Counted from the stretch's first letter, positions 8,925 through 19,100 are shown. The stretch is DNA of 64,000 bases from Laribacter hongkongensis DSM 14985 (GCF_000423285.1 NZ_AUHR01000001.1:1-64000), one strand, 5' to 3'. Notes: generated by a model not told the origin, from the letters alone. Program-made: numbers and translations.

Positions 8925-8939
8925 CCCGCTGCCCGGACT

Positions 8940-9560
8940 TCAGGCACCGGAACGCAAACCACGCACCAGCAACGCCACCAGGGCAGGAGCCCGCTGTGCC
9001 AGCGGATAGTGGTCCCGCTTTGGCGTCATCAGCCAACCTGACAGCGTGCCGTGCATGAAGAACATCACCATTTCGGCCGCTGTCAGCGGATCCACGTCTG
9101 CCCGCATTTCCCCGCTGGCCTGAGCTGCCGAAAACACGTCCCGCAGGCGGGTCTGGTTGCCTTCGTGGCTTTCCACCAGCCGTTCGATCGCCGGCCTGAG
9201 TTCCTCGATGTACTCCGACTTGTGCAACAGGATATCCATCACCCGCTGCCGCTGCGGATTGGTTACCAGATCGGTCAGGATGTCCGTCAGGATCACTTCC
9301 AGCCGGTCCAGCAACGGCCCGGATTCCTGCATCAAGGCATCGAAACGGGCACTGAGCGGCAGCCGGACCCGCTCATGCAGGGCGGTATACAGGTCGCTCT
9401 TGTTGCGGAAGTGCCAGTAAACGGCCCCGCGCGTCACACCGGCGGCAGCGGCAATGTCTGCCAGTGAGGTCCGCGAGACTCCACGCTCGGCAAACAGCTG
9501 CTCGGCAGCGTCCAGCAACGCAGCCCGTGTCTGCGCAGCTTCTTCCTTGGTTCGTCTCAT
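8940..9560 (-). CDS. TetR/AcrR-family repressor of the adjacent RND efflux operon
   Basis: 206 residues. The N-terminal TetR helix-turn-helix (LLDAAEQLFAERGVSRTSLA, then GVTRGAVYWHFRNKSDLYTA) is of the AcrR/TtgR/MtrR subtype. The C-terminal part (about 80-206) is the AcrR-type ligand-binding domain. The gene is divergent from the efflux operon, and a 24-bp near-palindrome matching the AcrR-type operator lies in the shared intergenic region, so autoregulation and pump repression are strongly suggested. Ligands would be pump substrates. The symbol is withheld because orthology to acrR, mtrR or ttgR cannot be settled by eye. Confidence 0.93.
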   Translation of the reverse strand: MRRTKEEAAQTRAALLDAAEQLFAERGVSRTSLADIAAAAGVTRGAVYWHFRNKSDLYTALHERVRLPLSARFDALMQESGPLLDRLEVILTDILTDLVTNPQRQRVMDILLHKSEYIEELRPAIERLVESHEGNQTRLRDVFSAAQASGEMRADVDPLTAAEMVMFFMHGTLSGWLMTPKRDHYPLAQRAPALVALLVRGLRSGA

Positions 9561-9930
9561 CGTTTACCCATTCCTGCCTCGATGTGGCGGCGCATTATGC
9601 CAATTGTCCGTTCACGCCGGAAAAAGCCTTCCCGGATGCCTGCGGCAGTGACATCCGGACACCGGATTTTCTGTAACGCCACACTTACATACATTCTAGC
9701 ATGTATATAAAATCCTCCGGATGCCACCTGATGCCGGGTAAAGACCGTTCGCGACCGCACCTGCAAAAACCTGCTTTTTCATGTTTTGCAGCAATGTGGT
9801 TTGTATAGTGGGTACAGATAATCCGTATCTTCTTGCCGGCCTGCCCGGATTCACCAACCTGGCGCTTCCCGGCGCGTCGCGGCCCTGAGGCCCGTCGCCG
9901 CGGAACACCACACCGACCAACGAGGTTTCC
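9561..9930. promoter_or_regulatory. Divergent regulatory region of the RND efflux locus
   Basis: 370 bp without a gene. It holds the AcrR-type operator (9686-9709). On the minus strand an extended -10 (TGCTAGAAT) falls inside that operator and could serve the repressor gene. On the plus strand TATAAA (9706-9711) overlaps the operator and another -10-like TATAGT lies near 9807. The efflux leader would be about 100-220 nt long. Confidence 0.6.
9686..9709. promoter_or_regulatory. AcrR-type 24-bp operator
   Basis: Half-sites TACATACAT (9686-9694) and ATGTATATA (9701-9709) flank a 6-bp centre. The half-sites and spacing closely follow the E. coli AcrR operator, whose left half is also TACATACAT. 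It overlaps -10-like elements facing both ways, so bound repressor would shut off both the pump and itself. Confidence 0.8.
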
Positions 9931-11148
9931 GTGAAGCCCCTGCTCTCACACCGCACCCGTACCGCCCTGCTGCTGCCGCTGGCAGCCCTGCTGGCGGCCT
10001 GCAACGACCAGACCGCCCAGCCCTCAGCCCCTCCGCCCGAAGTCAGTGTCATCACGACCAAGGCCGCCGACGTTCCGGTCAGCTTCCAGTACGTGGGACA
10101 GGTGGCAGGCTTTCGCGACATCCAGATCCGCGGCCGCGTGAACGGCATCCTGCTCAAGCGCCTTTACCAGGAAGGCCAGTCGGTCAAGGCCGGTACCCCG
10201 CTGTTCCAGATCGATCCCGAACCCTACCAGGTAGCGGTCGAGCGTGCCCGTGCAGCACTGGCGGTGCAGCAGGCCAGCCTGATGAATGCCGATCTCAACT
10301 ACAAGCGCATCGTGCCGCTCTACAAGGAAAACGCCGTCAGCCAGAAGGACCGCGACGACGCACTGGCCACCTTTGAAGCCGCCAAGGCCGCCGTGGCCCA
10401 GGCCAAGGCCGCCCTGCACGAAGCCGAAATCAACCTGGGCTACACGCTGGTCACCGCTCCGATTTCCGGCCTGACCAACAAGGCAGCCCAGTCCGAAGGC
10501 AGCCTCATCAGTGCCTCGTCGGCCGAAGGCAGCCTGCTGACCAGCATGTCGCAGATCGATCCGATCTACGTCAACTTTGCCTTCTCGGAAAACGAATCGA
10601 TCGAACAGCGCAAGATGGAAGCCTCGGGCAAGCTGATCGTGCCGCCGGAAAAGAAATTCGACGTCCAGCTGACGCTGGGTGACGGCAGCACCTACAGCCG
10701 CACCGGCACCATGAACTTCACCGACAACGTGGTTGACCCGACCACCGGCACCATCAGCGCCCGCGCCCTGTTCCAGAACCCGGACAGCGAACTGCGTCCG
10801 GGCCAGTATGCCCGCGTGACGCTCAAGGGCTACCAGTACCGCGACGCCATCACCATCCCGCAGAAAGCCGTGCTGACCACCCAGCAGGGCAAGATCGTCA
10901 TGCTGGTCGGCCAGGACAACAAGGTATCGCCGCGTCCGGTCACGCTGGGCCAGGAAGTGAACAATGACGTGCTGGTGCTGTCCGGCCTCAAGCCGGGCGA
11001 ACGCGTGATCGTCGAAGGCCTGGTCAAGGCGCGTCCCGGCCAGCCGGTCAAGATCGTGCCGCTGACCCCGCCGCCGGCTGCGGCCAAGGCACCGGCCGCC
11101 AAGCCTGATGCCGCCCAGCCGGAAAAGCTGGCGCCCTCGGCCAAATAA
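9931..11148 (+). CDS. RND efflux periplasmic adaptor lipoprotein (AcrA/MexA type)
   Basis: 405 residues. A lipoprotein signal peptide ends in LLAAC (Cys24). A lipoyl half motif, an alpha-hairpin with heptads (about 95-165), a beta barrel and a membrane-proximal domain follow in the usual order. The C-terminus is Pro/Ala/Lys-rich. The start is GTG, with GAGG six bases upstream. It is the first gene of a three-gene operon (adaptor, pump, outer-membrane channel) with a 9-bp gap to the pump gene. It links the inner-membrane pump to the channel. Confidence 0.95.
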   Translation: MKPLLSHRTRTALLLPLAALLAACNDQTAQPSAPPPEVSVITTKAADVPVSFQYVGQVAGFRDIQIRGRVNGILLKRLYQEGQSVKAGTPLFQIDPEPYQVAVERARAALAVQQASLMNADLNYKRIVPLYKENAVSQKDRDDALATFEAAKAAVAQAKAALHEAEINLGYTLVTAPISGLTNKAAQSEGSLISASSAEGSLLTSMSQIDPIYVNFAFSENESIEQRKMEASGKLIVPPEKKFDVQLTLGDGSTYSRTGTMNFTDNVVDPTTGTISARALFQNPDSELRPGQYARVTLKGYQYRDAITIPQKAVLTTQQGKIVMLVGQDNKVSPRPVTLGQEVNNDVLVLSGLKPGERVIVEGLVKARPGQPVKIVPLTPPPAAAKAPAAKPDAAQPEKLAPSAK

Positions 11149-11157
11149 GGAGCGTCC

Positions 11158-14100
11158 ATGTTTTCAGCGTTCTTCATCCGCAGGCCGATCTTTGCCTCGG
11201 TGATCTCGATCCTGATCACGCTGGCCGGCCTCGCCGCCATGCGCGTGCTGCCGATCGAGCAATACCCGCAGATCGTGCCGCCGCAGGTCACCGTGACCGC
11301 CGTCTATCCCGGCGCCTCGGCCGACGTGATCGCCAAGACCGTTGCCGCTCCGCTGGAGCAGCAGATCAACGGCGTCGACAACATGCTGTACATGCAGTCG
11401 TCGAGCGACTCGTCCGGTTCCATGGTGCTGACCGTCACCTTTGCCATCGGCACCGACCCCGACCAGAACACCATCAACGTCAACAACCGCGTGCAGGCTG
11501 CCACCGCGCAGCTGCCGCAGGAAGTGCGCCAGCAGGGCGTGACGGTACAGAAAAAGTCCGCCAACATCCTGCAGATCGCCACCTTCAGCTCGCCTGGCGG
11601 TGAATACAGCGAACTGTTCATCTCCAACTACGTGCTGCTGAACGTACTGGACGAACTCAAGCGCATTCCGGGCGTCGGTGACGCCTCGATCTTCGGCTCG
11701 AAGAACTACTCGATGCGGATCTGGCTGCGCCAGGACAAGCTGGTGCAGCTCGGCCTGACCCCGACCGATGTCGTCAGCGCCATCAAGGACCAGAACTCGC
11801 AGTTCGCCGCCGGCAAGGTGGGGGCAGAGCCGATCCAGAACCCGGTCGACTTCACCTACACCGTCACCACCCAGGGCCGCCTCTCTGATCCGGCACAGTT
11901 CGAAAACATCATCATCCGCGCCAATCCTGACGGATCGGCCATCTACCTCAAGGATGTCGCCCGCGTCGACCTCGGCGCCCAGGACTACAACTTCGCCGGT
12001 ACGCTCAACGGCAAGCCGACCATCCCGGTGGGCATCTATCTCGCTCCGGGCGCCAACCAGCTCCAGGTGGCCGAAGACGTCACCAAGGCCCTGGCGCAGA
12101 TGTCGCAGCGCTTCCCGACCGGCCTCGCCTACAGCATCCCGTACGACACCACCTCTTTCGTGAAGATCTCGATCGAGGAAGTGCAGAAGACCCTGTTCGA
12201 GGCCATGGTGCTGGTGTTCCTCGTGGTTTACCTGTTCCTGCAGAACTGGCGCGCCACGCTGATCCCCTGCCTGGCCGTGCCGGTGTCGATCATCGGCACC
12301 TTCGCCGGCATGTACGCGCTCGGCTTCTCCATCAACACCCTGACGCTGTTCGGCATGGTGCTCGCCATCGGCATCGTGGTGGACGACGCCATCGTGGTGC
12401 TGGAAAACGTCGAACGCATCATGTCGACCGAAAAGCTCGGTCCGGTGGATGCCTCGATCAAGGCCATGCAGGAAGTGTCCGGCCCGGTGGTCGCCATCGT
12501 GCTGGTGCTGTGCGCCGTGTTCGTGCCGGTTGCCTTCATGGGCGGCCTGGCCGGCCAGATGTACAAGCAGTTCGCCATCACCATTGCCGTTTCGGTGGTG
12601 CTGTCCGGCATCGTGGCCCTCACGCTGACGCCGGCCCTGTGCGCCCTGCTGCTCAAGGAAGGCCACAGCCACCCCAACCGCTTCTTCGTCTGGTTCAACA
12701 ACTTCTTCGACCGCATGACCGCGCGCTACACCGCCGGCGTGCGCTTCTTCCTCAAGCGCACCGGCGTCGGCCTGCTGGTGTTTGCCGGCCTGATCGCCAT
12801 CACCATCGGCCTGTTCCGTGCCGTGCCCTCGAGCCTCGTGCCGAACGAAGACCAGGGCTACGTGCTGGCTGCAGCCTTCCTGCCGGATGCCGCTTCGCTG
12901 TCGCGCACCGAAGAGGTGATGAAGCAGTTTGACCAGCAGATGATGAAAAACCCGGCAGTGGCAAACGTGGTGACCTTCTCCGGCTTTGACCTGCTGTCTG
13001 GCGCCTACAAGACCAGCGCCGGTATCAGCTTCGTCACGCTCAAGCCGTGGAGCGAGCGCAAGACCGCCGCGCTGTCGTCCGACGCCGTGGTGGGCGACGT
13101 GTTCCGCATCGGCGCCGGCATCAAGGGCGGCTTCCTGATGGGGCTGGCACCGCCGCCGATTTCCGGCATGTCGAGTACCGGCGGCTTTGAAGCCTACATC
13201 CAGAACCGCGGTTCCGGCGGCAGTGCCGCGCTGGCCGAAGCGGTACAGAAAGTCGTCGCCGCCGCCCAGAAGCGGCCGGAACTGGCCGGTGTCTCCACCA
13301 CCTATTCGGCCAACGTGCCGCAGCTCTACGTCGAACTCGACCGCGAGAAGGCCAAGTCGTACGGCGTGCCGGTCAGCCAGGTGTTCGACACCCTGCAAAG
13401 CACCTTCGGCGCCCTCTACGTCAACGACTTCAACAAGTTCGGCCGCACCTACAAGGTGCAGATCCAGTCGGAATCGGACTACCGCTCGCGTCCGGACGAC
13501 CTGAACAAGGTCTACGTACGCTCGCAAAGCGGCCAGATGATCCCGCTGGGCTCGCTGATCCACGTGCGCTGGATCACCGGTCCGGAAAACCAGGAACGCT
13601 TCAACGTGTTCGATTCGGCCAAGGTCATCGGCGGCCCGGCCCCCGGCTACAGCTCGGGCGAAGCCATTGCCGCCATGCAGGAGGTGACACGCGACACGCT
13701 GGGTGACGACTTCACCATCGCCTGGACCGGCTCGGCCTATCAGGAAATCGCCACCGGCGGCACGTCGGCGCAGATCTTCATCTTCGCCCTGATCGTGGTG
13801 TTCCTGATCCTGGCCGCACAGTACGAGCGCTGGAAACTGCCGCTGGCCGTGCTGATGGCAGTGCCGTTCGCCCTGTTCGGCGCCATCCTGGCGACTTGGG
13901 CGCGCGACCTGTCCAACGACGTGTACTTCCAGGTGGCACTGGTGACACTGATCGGCCTGGCGGCCAAGAACGCCATCCTGATCGTGGAATTCGCCATCCT
14001 GAAGCTCGACGAAGGCGTGGACCTGATTCCGGCAGCCATCGAGGCCGCCCACCTGCGCTTCCGCCCGATCTTGATGACCTCGCTGGCCTTCGTGCTCGGC

Positions 14101-14316
14101 TGCGTCCCGCTGGTGCTGTCGTCCGGCGCCGGTGCGGCCAGCCGTCACTCGCTGGGGACCGGCATCATCGGCGGCATGCTGGGCGCTACCTTCATCGCCA
14201 CCTTCCTGATCCCGCTGTTCTTTGTCCTGATCATGCGGATCGGCACCCGCAAGAAACCCAAGGCACCGCCGCCCGCTGCGGCAGCCGAACACCATTCCGA
14301 GGAGGGCCAGTCATGA
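11158..14316 (+). CDS. RND multidrug efflux pump (AcrB/MexB, HAE1 family)
   Basis: 1052 residues, full length for an HAE1 pump. It starts [20 protein letters not shown] as in AcrB. Twelve membrane helices come in two halves with large periplasmic loops. The proton-relay Asp-Asp of helix 4 is present ([18 protein letters not shown]), as are the helix 6 and helix 10-12 signatures ([32 protein letters not shown]). It pumps amphiphilic drugs, bile salts or dyes with proton antiport. It is coupled to the outer-membrane gene by an ATGA overlap. The substrate range cannot be read from sequence. Confidence 0.97.
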   Translation: MFSAFFIRRPIFASVISILITLAGLAAMRVLPIEQYPQIVPPQVTVTAVYPGASADVIAKTVAAPLEQQINGVDNMLYMQSSSDSSGSMVLTVTFAIGTDPDQNTINVNNRVQAATAQLPQEVRQQGVTVQKKSANILQIATFSSPGGEYSELFISNYVLLNVLDELKRIPGVGDASIFGSKNYSMRIWLRQDKLVQLGLTPTDVVSAIKDQNSQFAAGKVGAEPIQNPVDFTYTVTTQGRLSDPAQFENIIIRANPDGSAIYLKDVARVDLGAQDYNFAGTLNGKPTIPVGIYLAPGANQLQVAEDVTKALAQMSQRFPTGLAYSIPYDTTSFVKISIEEVQKTLFEAMVLVFLVVYLFLQNWRATLIPCLAVPVSIIGTFAGMYALGFSINTLTLFGMVLAIGIVVDDAIVVLENVERIMSTEKLGPVDASIKAMQEVSGPVVAIVLVLCAVFVPVAFMGGLAGQMYKQFAITIAVSVVLSGIVALTLTPALCALLLKEGHSHPNRFFVWFNNFFDRMTARYTAGVRFFLKRTGVGLLVFAGLIAITIGLFRAVPSSLVPNEDQGYVLAAAFLPDAASLSRTEEVMKQFDQQMMKNPAVANVVTFSGFDLLSGAYKTSAGISFVTLKPWSERKTAALSSDAVVGDVFRIGAGIKGGFLMGLAPPPISGMSSTGGFEAYIQNRGSGGSAALAEAVQKVVAAAQKRPELAGVSTTYSANVPQLYVELDREKAKSYGVPVSQVFDTLQSTFGALYVNDFNKFGRTYKVQIQSESDYRSRPDDLNKVYVRSQSGQMIPLGSLIHVRWITGPENQERFNVFDSAKVIGGPAPGYSSGEAIAAMQEVTRDTLGDDFTIAWTGSAYQEIATGGTSAQIFIFALIVVFLILAAQYERWKLPLAVLMAVPFALFGAILATWARDLSNDVYFQVALVTLIGLAAKNAILIVEFAILKLDEGVDLIPAAIEAAHLRFRPILMTSLAFVLGCVPLVLSSGAGAASRHSLGTGIIGGMLGATFIATFLIPLFFVLIMRIGTRKKPKAPPPAAAAEHHSEEGQS

Positions 14317-15758
14317 TGCGCCGCCACTTTGCCATTGCACCCGTGGCGCTCGCCCTGCTGATGACCGGCTGCGCCATCGGCCCGGATTACCAGCGCCCGG
14401 TAATGGAGCTGCCGGACAGCTACGGCACGCCCGCCGGCAGCCCGGAACTGCGCATCTCGCGCGACTGGTGGACGCAGTTCAACGATCCGGCGCTCAACGC
14501 ACTGGAGGACCGCGCCCTCAATTACAACCGCGACCTTGCCGCAGCCGTGGCCCGCATCGAGCAGGCTCAGGCCCAGCTCACCAGCGCCACCGCCGACCTG
14601 CTGCCGCAACTGAATGCCGGAGCCGACGCCACCCGCGGCCGCAATTCGCTGTACAGCTCGACCACCGGCACCAATCCGGTAATGGACAGCTACCAGGCCT
14701 CGCTGGCGGCTTCGTTCGAACTCGACCTGTGGGGCAAGCTGCGCCGCAACCGCGAGGCGGCCCTGGCCAGCCTGCGCGCCAGCGAAGCGGCCCGCGACAC
14801 GGTGGCGCTGTCGGTGACCTCCAGCGTGGCCGATGCCTATTTCCAGCTCCGTACCTACGACGAGCAGCTGGACATCTCGCGCCGCACGCTGAAAAGCCGT
14901 GAAGAAGCCTTGCAGATTTACGCCAAGCGCTATCACGGCGGCCTGATCTCGGAGCTCGACTACCGTCAGGCCGAGGCGGAAACCGCCACTGCCCGCGTGG
15001 CGGTACCCCGCTACGAGCAAGCCGTGTCGCAGGCAGAGACCGCACTCAAGGTACTGGTCGGCGCCAACCCGCGCGAAGTGTTCGAAGCCGAGGTCCCGCG
15101 CGGTGAAGAACTGTCGCGGATCGTGGTGCCGCCGGTGCTGCCGGACGGCACGCCGTCCACCCTGCTGCTGGCCCGTCCGGACCTGGTGTCGGCCGAGCAG
15201 CAGCTGGTCGCGGCCAATGCCCGCATCGGCGTTGCCCGCGCGGCGTATTTCCCGAGCATTTCGCTGACCGGCGCCGTTGGCAGCGCCAGCCTGGCACTGG
15301 GCGAGCTCTTTACCGGCCCGGCCGCCCTGTGGAACTACGGCGGAGCGCTGGCCATGCCGATCTTCAACTGGGGCAAGACCGGTGCCGGCGTCAAGGCCGC
15401 CACCGCCCAGCAGAAAGAAGCGCTGGCCAATTACGAGCTGGCAGTACAGAACGCTTTCCGCGATACCCGCGATGCGCTCACCGCCCAGCAGAAATCAGCC
15501 GAACAGCTGGCCGCCCAGGATACCCAGGTCAATGCGCTCCAGCGCACTGCACACCTGGCGCGCCTGCGCTACGAAAACGGCTATTCCAGCTATCTGGACG
15601 TGCTGGACGCCGAGCGCAGCCTGTTCTCGTCCGAGCTGGACCGGGCCAATGCCCGCCTGGCGCGTCTCAATGCTGCCGTCAGTGTCTACCGGGCACTGGG
15701 GGGCGGTTACGACCAGCCGGGAGCACGGGAGATTCCGCCTCCGGTGCTGGTGCAGTAA
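14313..15758 (+). CDS. RND efflux outer-membrane channel lipoprotein (OprM/NodT family)
   Basis: 481 residues. A lipoprotein signal (LALLMTGC, Cys20) is followed by the family-typical [18 protein letters not shown] and two outer-membrane efflux repeats (about 60-255 and 275-470), including [16 protein letters not shown] near the end. It forms the trimeric exit duct of the pump. The ATG at 14313 overlaps the pump stop codon (ATGA); the same frame is open much further upstream inside the pump gene, but that is a shadow. A strong terminator follows at 15779-15802. Confidence 0.95.
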   Translation: MMRRHFAIAPVALALLMTGCAIGPDYQRPVMELPDSYGTPAGSPELRISRDWWTQFNDPALNALEDRALNYNRDLAAAVARIEQAQAQLTSATADLLPQLNAGADATRGRNSLYSSTTGTNPVMDSYQASLAASFELDLWGKLRRNREAALASLRASEAARDTVALSVTSSVADAYFQLRTYDEQLDISRRTLKSREEALQIYAKRYHGGLISELDYRQAEAETATARVAVPRYEQAVSQAETALKVLVGANPREVFEAEVPRGEELSRIVVPPVLPDGTPSTLLLARPDLVSAEQQLVAANARIGVARAAYFPSISLTGAVGSASLALGELFTGPAALWNYGGALAMPIFNWGKTGAGVKAATAQQKEALANYELAVQNAFRDTRDALTAQQKSAEQLAAQDTQVNALQRTAHLARLRYENGYSSYLDVLDAERSLFSSELDRANARLARLNAAVSVYRALGGGYDQPGAREIPPPVLVQ

Positions 15759-15778
15759 CGGACTGCCACGCCTGCCTC

Positions 15779-15802
15779 AAAAGCGCCTTCGGGCGCTTTT
15801 TT
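15779..15802 (+). terminator. Rho-independent terminator of the RND operon
   Basis: Stem AAGCGCC/GGCGCTT with a TTCG loop, followed by a T run. It is 20 bp past the stop of the outer-membrane channel gene. Confidence 0.9.
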
Positions 15803-15866
15803 CATACCCGCCACATTGCAATGGCGTTTTGTCTTGCGTAAACAATTACATTCAAATAAAAACACT

Positions 15867-15893
15867 TTAATCACCATTCATTACGGTGATTAA
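15867..15893. promoter_or_regulatory. Perfect inverted repeat upstream of the aminotransferase gene
   Basis: TTAATCACC (15867-15875) and GGTGATTAA (15885-15893) are perfect complements separated by 9 bp, in an A+T-rich leader 78 bp ahead of the start codon. No poly-T follows, so an operator for an unknown regulator is more likely than a terminator. The half-site TTAATCAC recurs partially (GTTAATCACG) near 15940. Confidence 0.5.
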
Positions 15894-15970
15894 TATCAAA
15901 AAGAGTTACCAATACAGAGAATAGTATTTAAATCTGTTAATCACGTTACATACACAAAGGGATGTTCATC

Positions 15971-17131
15971 ATGGATCGTCGCACCCTGCTCAAATCCGGT
16001 GGATTGCTGTTCGGCATGGCCAGCCTGGCGGCACTGCCCTCGCAAGGTTACGCTGCGGCACTGACTGCATCAGACAAGAAGCTGATCGGCAAGGTTCCCG
16101 TCCCGAGCGCCAATGCGCCGGTCCTGCTGAACTTCAACGAAAACTCGCTGGGCATGTCGCCCAAGGCCACCAAGGCCATCCAGGCCGCCCTGCCGGAAGC
16201 CTTCCGCTATCCGGACGCGGCCCGCGGAGAGGTCATCGCTACGCTGGCCAAGGTTAACGGCGTCAAGCCGGACATGGTGTCGCTCGGCAACGGTTCGTCG
16301 GAATGCATCCAGGCCACCGTGCACGCCTTTGGCGGCCCGAACGTGCAGCTGGTCGTGCCGGACCCGACCTTTGACTCTGCCGAGGTATACGCCAAGTCGA
16401 TCGGCATGAAGGTCACCAAGGTGCGCCTGAATGCCGCGCACCAGCTCGACATCCCGGCCATGAAAAAAGCGGTCGAAGCCTTCCCGGGCAAGAGCCTCGT
16501 GTACCTGTGCAACCCGAACAACCCGACAGCCACCATCACGCCTGACAGCGAGATTGCCCCGTGGATCAACAGTGCACCGGACAGCGTCACTTTCCTGTTT
16601 GACGAGGCCTACCACGAATACGTGACCGACCCGCGCTACCAGAGCGCCGTCAAGTGGGTGCAGGCCGGCAAGCCGAATGTCATCGTGACTCGTACCTTCT
16701 CCAAGATCCACGCCCTGGCCGGCCTGCGGATCGGCTACACGCTGGCGGCTCCGGCCACCACCGCGCGCCTGAACGAGTTCTGCTCGATCGACAACACCAA
16801 CATCGCTGCCGCCGTGGCCGCCAATGCCTCGCTCCAGGACACCGCCTTCATCCAGCGCAGCCTGCAGGCCACCGCCCTGGCCCGCCAGATCACCACCAAG
16901 GCGCTGGACGAACTGGGACTGGAATACCTGCCGTCGCAGGCCAACTTCATGCTGCATCGCGTCAAGGGCAGCTCGGCCGCCTACCGCGAAGAAATGAAGA
17001 AGCGCCACATGATGGTGGGTCGCCCGTTTGACCACTACGACGGCTGGAACCGCCTGACGCTGGGCACCCCGGGCGAAATGACCGCTTTCGTGGCCGTGCT
17101 GAAAGACATGCGCCGCCAGGGTCTGGTCTGA
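15971..17131 (+). CDS. Tat-exported PLP aminotransferase, histidinol-phosphate aminotransferase-like
   Basis: 386 residues. The N-terminus MDRRTLLKSGGLLFGMASLA is a twin-arginine signal (RRTLLK) with a hydrophobic stretch and a likely cleavage after GYAAA. The rest is a class I/II aminotransferase close to HisC. It has the NENSLGMSPKA region, CNPNNPTATI, the Asp-Tyr region FLFDEAYHEY, and the PLP lysine in TFSKIHALAGLRIGY. The start at 15971 is favoured because AAAGGG lies 9-10 bases upstream; an ATG three codons earlier would lie on top of it. It stands alone between two terminators, away from his genes, so biosynthetic histidine synthesis is unlikely. A periplasmic location and an unknown amino-donor substrate are inferred. 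Confidence 0.85.
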   Translation: MDRRTLLKSGGLLFGMASLAALPSQGYAAALTASDKKLIGKVPVPSANAPVLLNFNENSLGMSPKATKAIQAALPEAFRYPDAARGEVIATLAKVNGVKPDMVSLGNGSSECIQATVHAFGGPNVQLVVPDPTFDSAEVYAKSIGMKVTKVRLNAAHQLDIPAMKKAVEAFPGKSLVYLCNPNNPTATITPDSEIAPWINSAPDSVTFLFDEAYHEYVTDPRYQSAVKWVQAGKPNVIVTRTFSKIHALAGLRIGYTLAAPATTARLNEFCSIDNTNIAAAVAANASLQDTAFIQRSLQATALARQITTKALDELGLEYLPSQANFMLHRVKGSSAAYREEMKKRHMMVGRPFDHYDGWNRLTLGTPGEMTAFVAVLKDMRRQGLV

Positions 17132-17151
17132 TCCCTGCCGGGAACCGTCCA

Positions 17152-17185
17152 AAAACACAACCGCCCTCAGGGGCGGTTGTGTTTT
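17152..17185. terminator. Bidirectional terminator between aminotransferase and amtB
   Basis: A perfect 15-bp stem (AAAACACAACCGCCC and its complement) with a 4-base loop. The A/T-rich ends provide U tracts on both strands, serving the two convergent genes. Confidence 0.93.
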
Positions 17186-17209
17186 GTGCTGCCGGACAAG
17201 GTGCAGGGG

Positions 17210-18628
17210 TCACTCCACCCGCTCGCCGTGCAGGACCAGGTCGAGGCCCTCGCGTTCCTCTTCGGTGCTGACCCGCAGGCCCAGCAGCAGGTCCACCAGC
17301 TTGAGCAGGACAAAGGTCACGACCAGGGTGTAGCCCACGGTAGCGGCAACCGCGATCGACTGGGTCACGATGCTGCCCTCCACCCCGCCGATGGCGACCA
17401 CGGCCAGCGGGCCGGTCAGGATGGCCCCGATGATGCCGCCCACTCCGTGCACGCCGAAGGCATCCAGCGAATCGTCATAACCGATCCAGTGCTTGAGGCC
17501 GGTGGCCCCCCAGTAGCACACCATGCCGGCCACCGCGCCCAGCAGCAGGGCACCCTTGGGGTCCACAAAACCTGCGGCCGGCGTAATCGCCACCAGACCG
17601 GCCACCGCACCCGAGACAATCCCCAGCACCGATGCCTTTTTCTTCATCACCCACTCGGCCAGCATCCAGCTGACGGCGGCGGTGCCGGCGGCAATCTGCG
17701 TCACCAGCATCGCCATGCCGGCGCGTCCGCTGGCTTCCAGTGCCGAGCCGGCGTTGAAACCGAACCAGCCCACCCACAGCATCGAGGCACCGACCATGGT
17801 CAGCACCAGGTTGTGCGGCGGCATGGCTTCCTTGCCAAAGCCCACGCGCTTGCCCAGCACCAGCGCACATACCAGACCGGCCACCCCGGCGTTGATGTGC
17901 ACTACCGTACCGCCGGCAAAGTCGAGCACGCCGTCCTTGAACATCCAGCCGGTCGGCTCCCAGACCCAGTGCGCCACCGGCACGTAGACCGCAAACATCC
18001 ACAGCACCATGAACACCAGCATGGCGGAAAACTTCATCCGCTCGGCGAAGGCTCCGGCAATCAGGGCCGGGGTGATGATGGCAAACGTCATCTGGAACAC
18101 CACGAACACGGTTTCCGGAATGTTGGCGCCCGCCGTACCGGTCAGCGAATCGATCGCCACCCCGTTGAGGAACATCTTGTCGAGCCCGCCGATAAAGCCG
18201 TTGCCCGGCGTGAAGGCCAGTGAATAGCCGAACATGAACCACAGCACCGTCACGACCGAGCAGATGGCAAAGCTCTGCATCAGCGTCGACAGGACATTCT
18301 TCTTGCGCACCATGCCGCCATAGAACAGCGCCAGCCCCGGAATGGTCATCAGCAGCACCAGCGCAGTGGATACCAGCATCCACGCGGTATTGCCGGTGTC
18401 GAGTTTCGGTGCCGGTACCGGCGGCACGGCAGCGGCCGGAGCAGCCTGTACCGCCGTAGCCGTACCGGCGGCGGCCGTTTCGATCGGTACCGTGCCGTCA
18501 GCCGGTGCTGGGGTGGTGATGGAGACCAGCGGAACATGCGCAGGGGTGCCGCTCCGGGTCAGGACGAGGGCGGTGCCGATGCCCAGCACGCCTGCCAGGG
18601 CCAGAATGCCGATTGCCTTTTTCATCAT
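17210..18628 (-). CDS. amtB: Ammonium transporter
   Basis: 472 residues. A signal peptide (MMKKAIGILALAGVLGIGTA) is followed by an unusually long Ala/Pro/Thr-rich periplasmic stretch to about residue 78. Then come the eleven-helix Amt core: NTAWMLVSTALVLLMTIPGL at the start, GGTVVHINAGVAGLVCALVLG with the first pore His, and DAFGVHGVGGIIGAILTG with the second. It conducts ammonium into the cell. It lies 34 bp downstream of glnK in an operon under a sigma-54 promoter. GlnK binding to the cytoplasmic face would close it when nitrogen is plentiful. Confidence 0.95.
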   Translation of the reverse strand: MMKKAIGILALAGVLGIGTALVLTRSGTPAHVPLVSITTPAPADGTVPIETAAAGTATAVQAAPAAAVPPVPAPKLDTGNTAWMLVSTALVLLMTIPGLALFYGGMVRKKNVLSTLMQSFAICSVVTVLWFMFGYSLAFTPGNGFIGGLDKMFLNGVAIDSLTGTAGANIPETVFVVFQMTFAIITPALIAGAFAERMKFSAMLVFMVLWMFAVYVPVAHWVWEPTGWMFKDGVLDFAGGTVVHINAGVAGLVCALVLGKRVGFGKEAMPPHNLVLTMVGASMLWVGWFGFNAGSALEASGRAGMAMLVTQIAAGTAAVSWMLAEWVMKKKASVLGIVSGAVAGLVAITPAAGFVDPKGALLLGAVAGMVCYWGATGLKHWIGYDDSLDAFGVHGVGGIIGAILTGPLAVVAIGGVEGSIVTQSIAVAATVGYTLVVTFVLLKLVDLLLGLRVSTEEEREGLDLVLHGERVE

Positions 18629-18662
18629 GATTCTCCTCTATGAATCATCAGGGCCTGGTGCG

Positions 18663-19037
<375 letters not shown>

Positions 19038-19084
19038 TCATATGACATTGAAGCGTAAGCCGCTGATGCCCACACCCTGTGCCA

Positions 19085-19100
19085 TGCAGCATTCGTGCCA
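19085..19100 (-). promoter_or_regulatory. Sigma-54 promoter of glnK-amtB
   Basis: On the minus strand TGGCACGAATGCTGCA places GG and GC ten bases apart, matching the -24/-12 consensus (TGGCAC-N5-TTGCA) except for one base. It lies 84-99 bp upstream of glnK, as expected for NtrC-activated nitrogen genes. No clear NtrC binding site could be picked out by eye. Confidence 0.8.

Noticed and set aside
11164-14295. 1043-codon minus-strand frame opposite the RND pump
   Set aside because: It is His/Gln/Asp/Gly-rich low-complexity sequence mirroring the codon bias of the pump gene, with no family resemblance.
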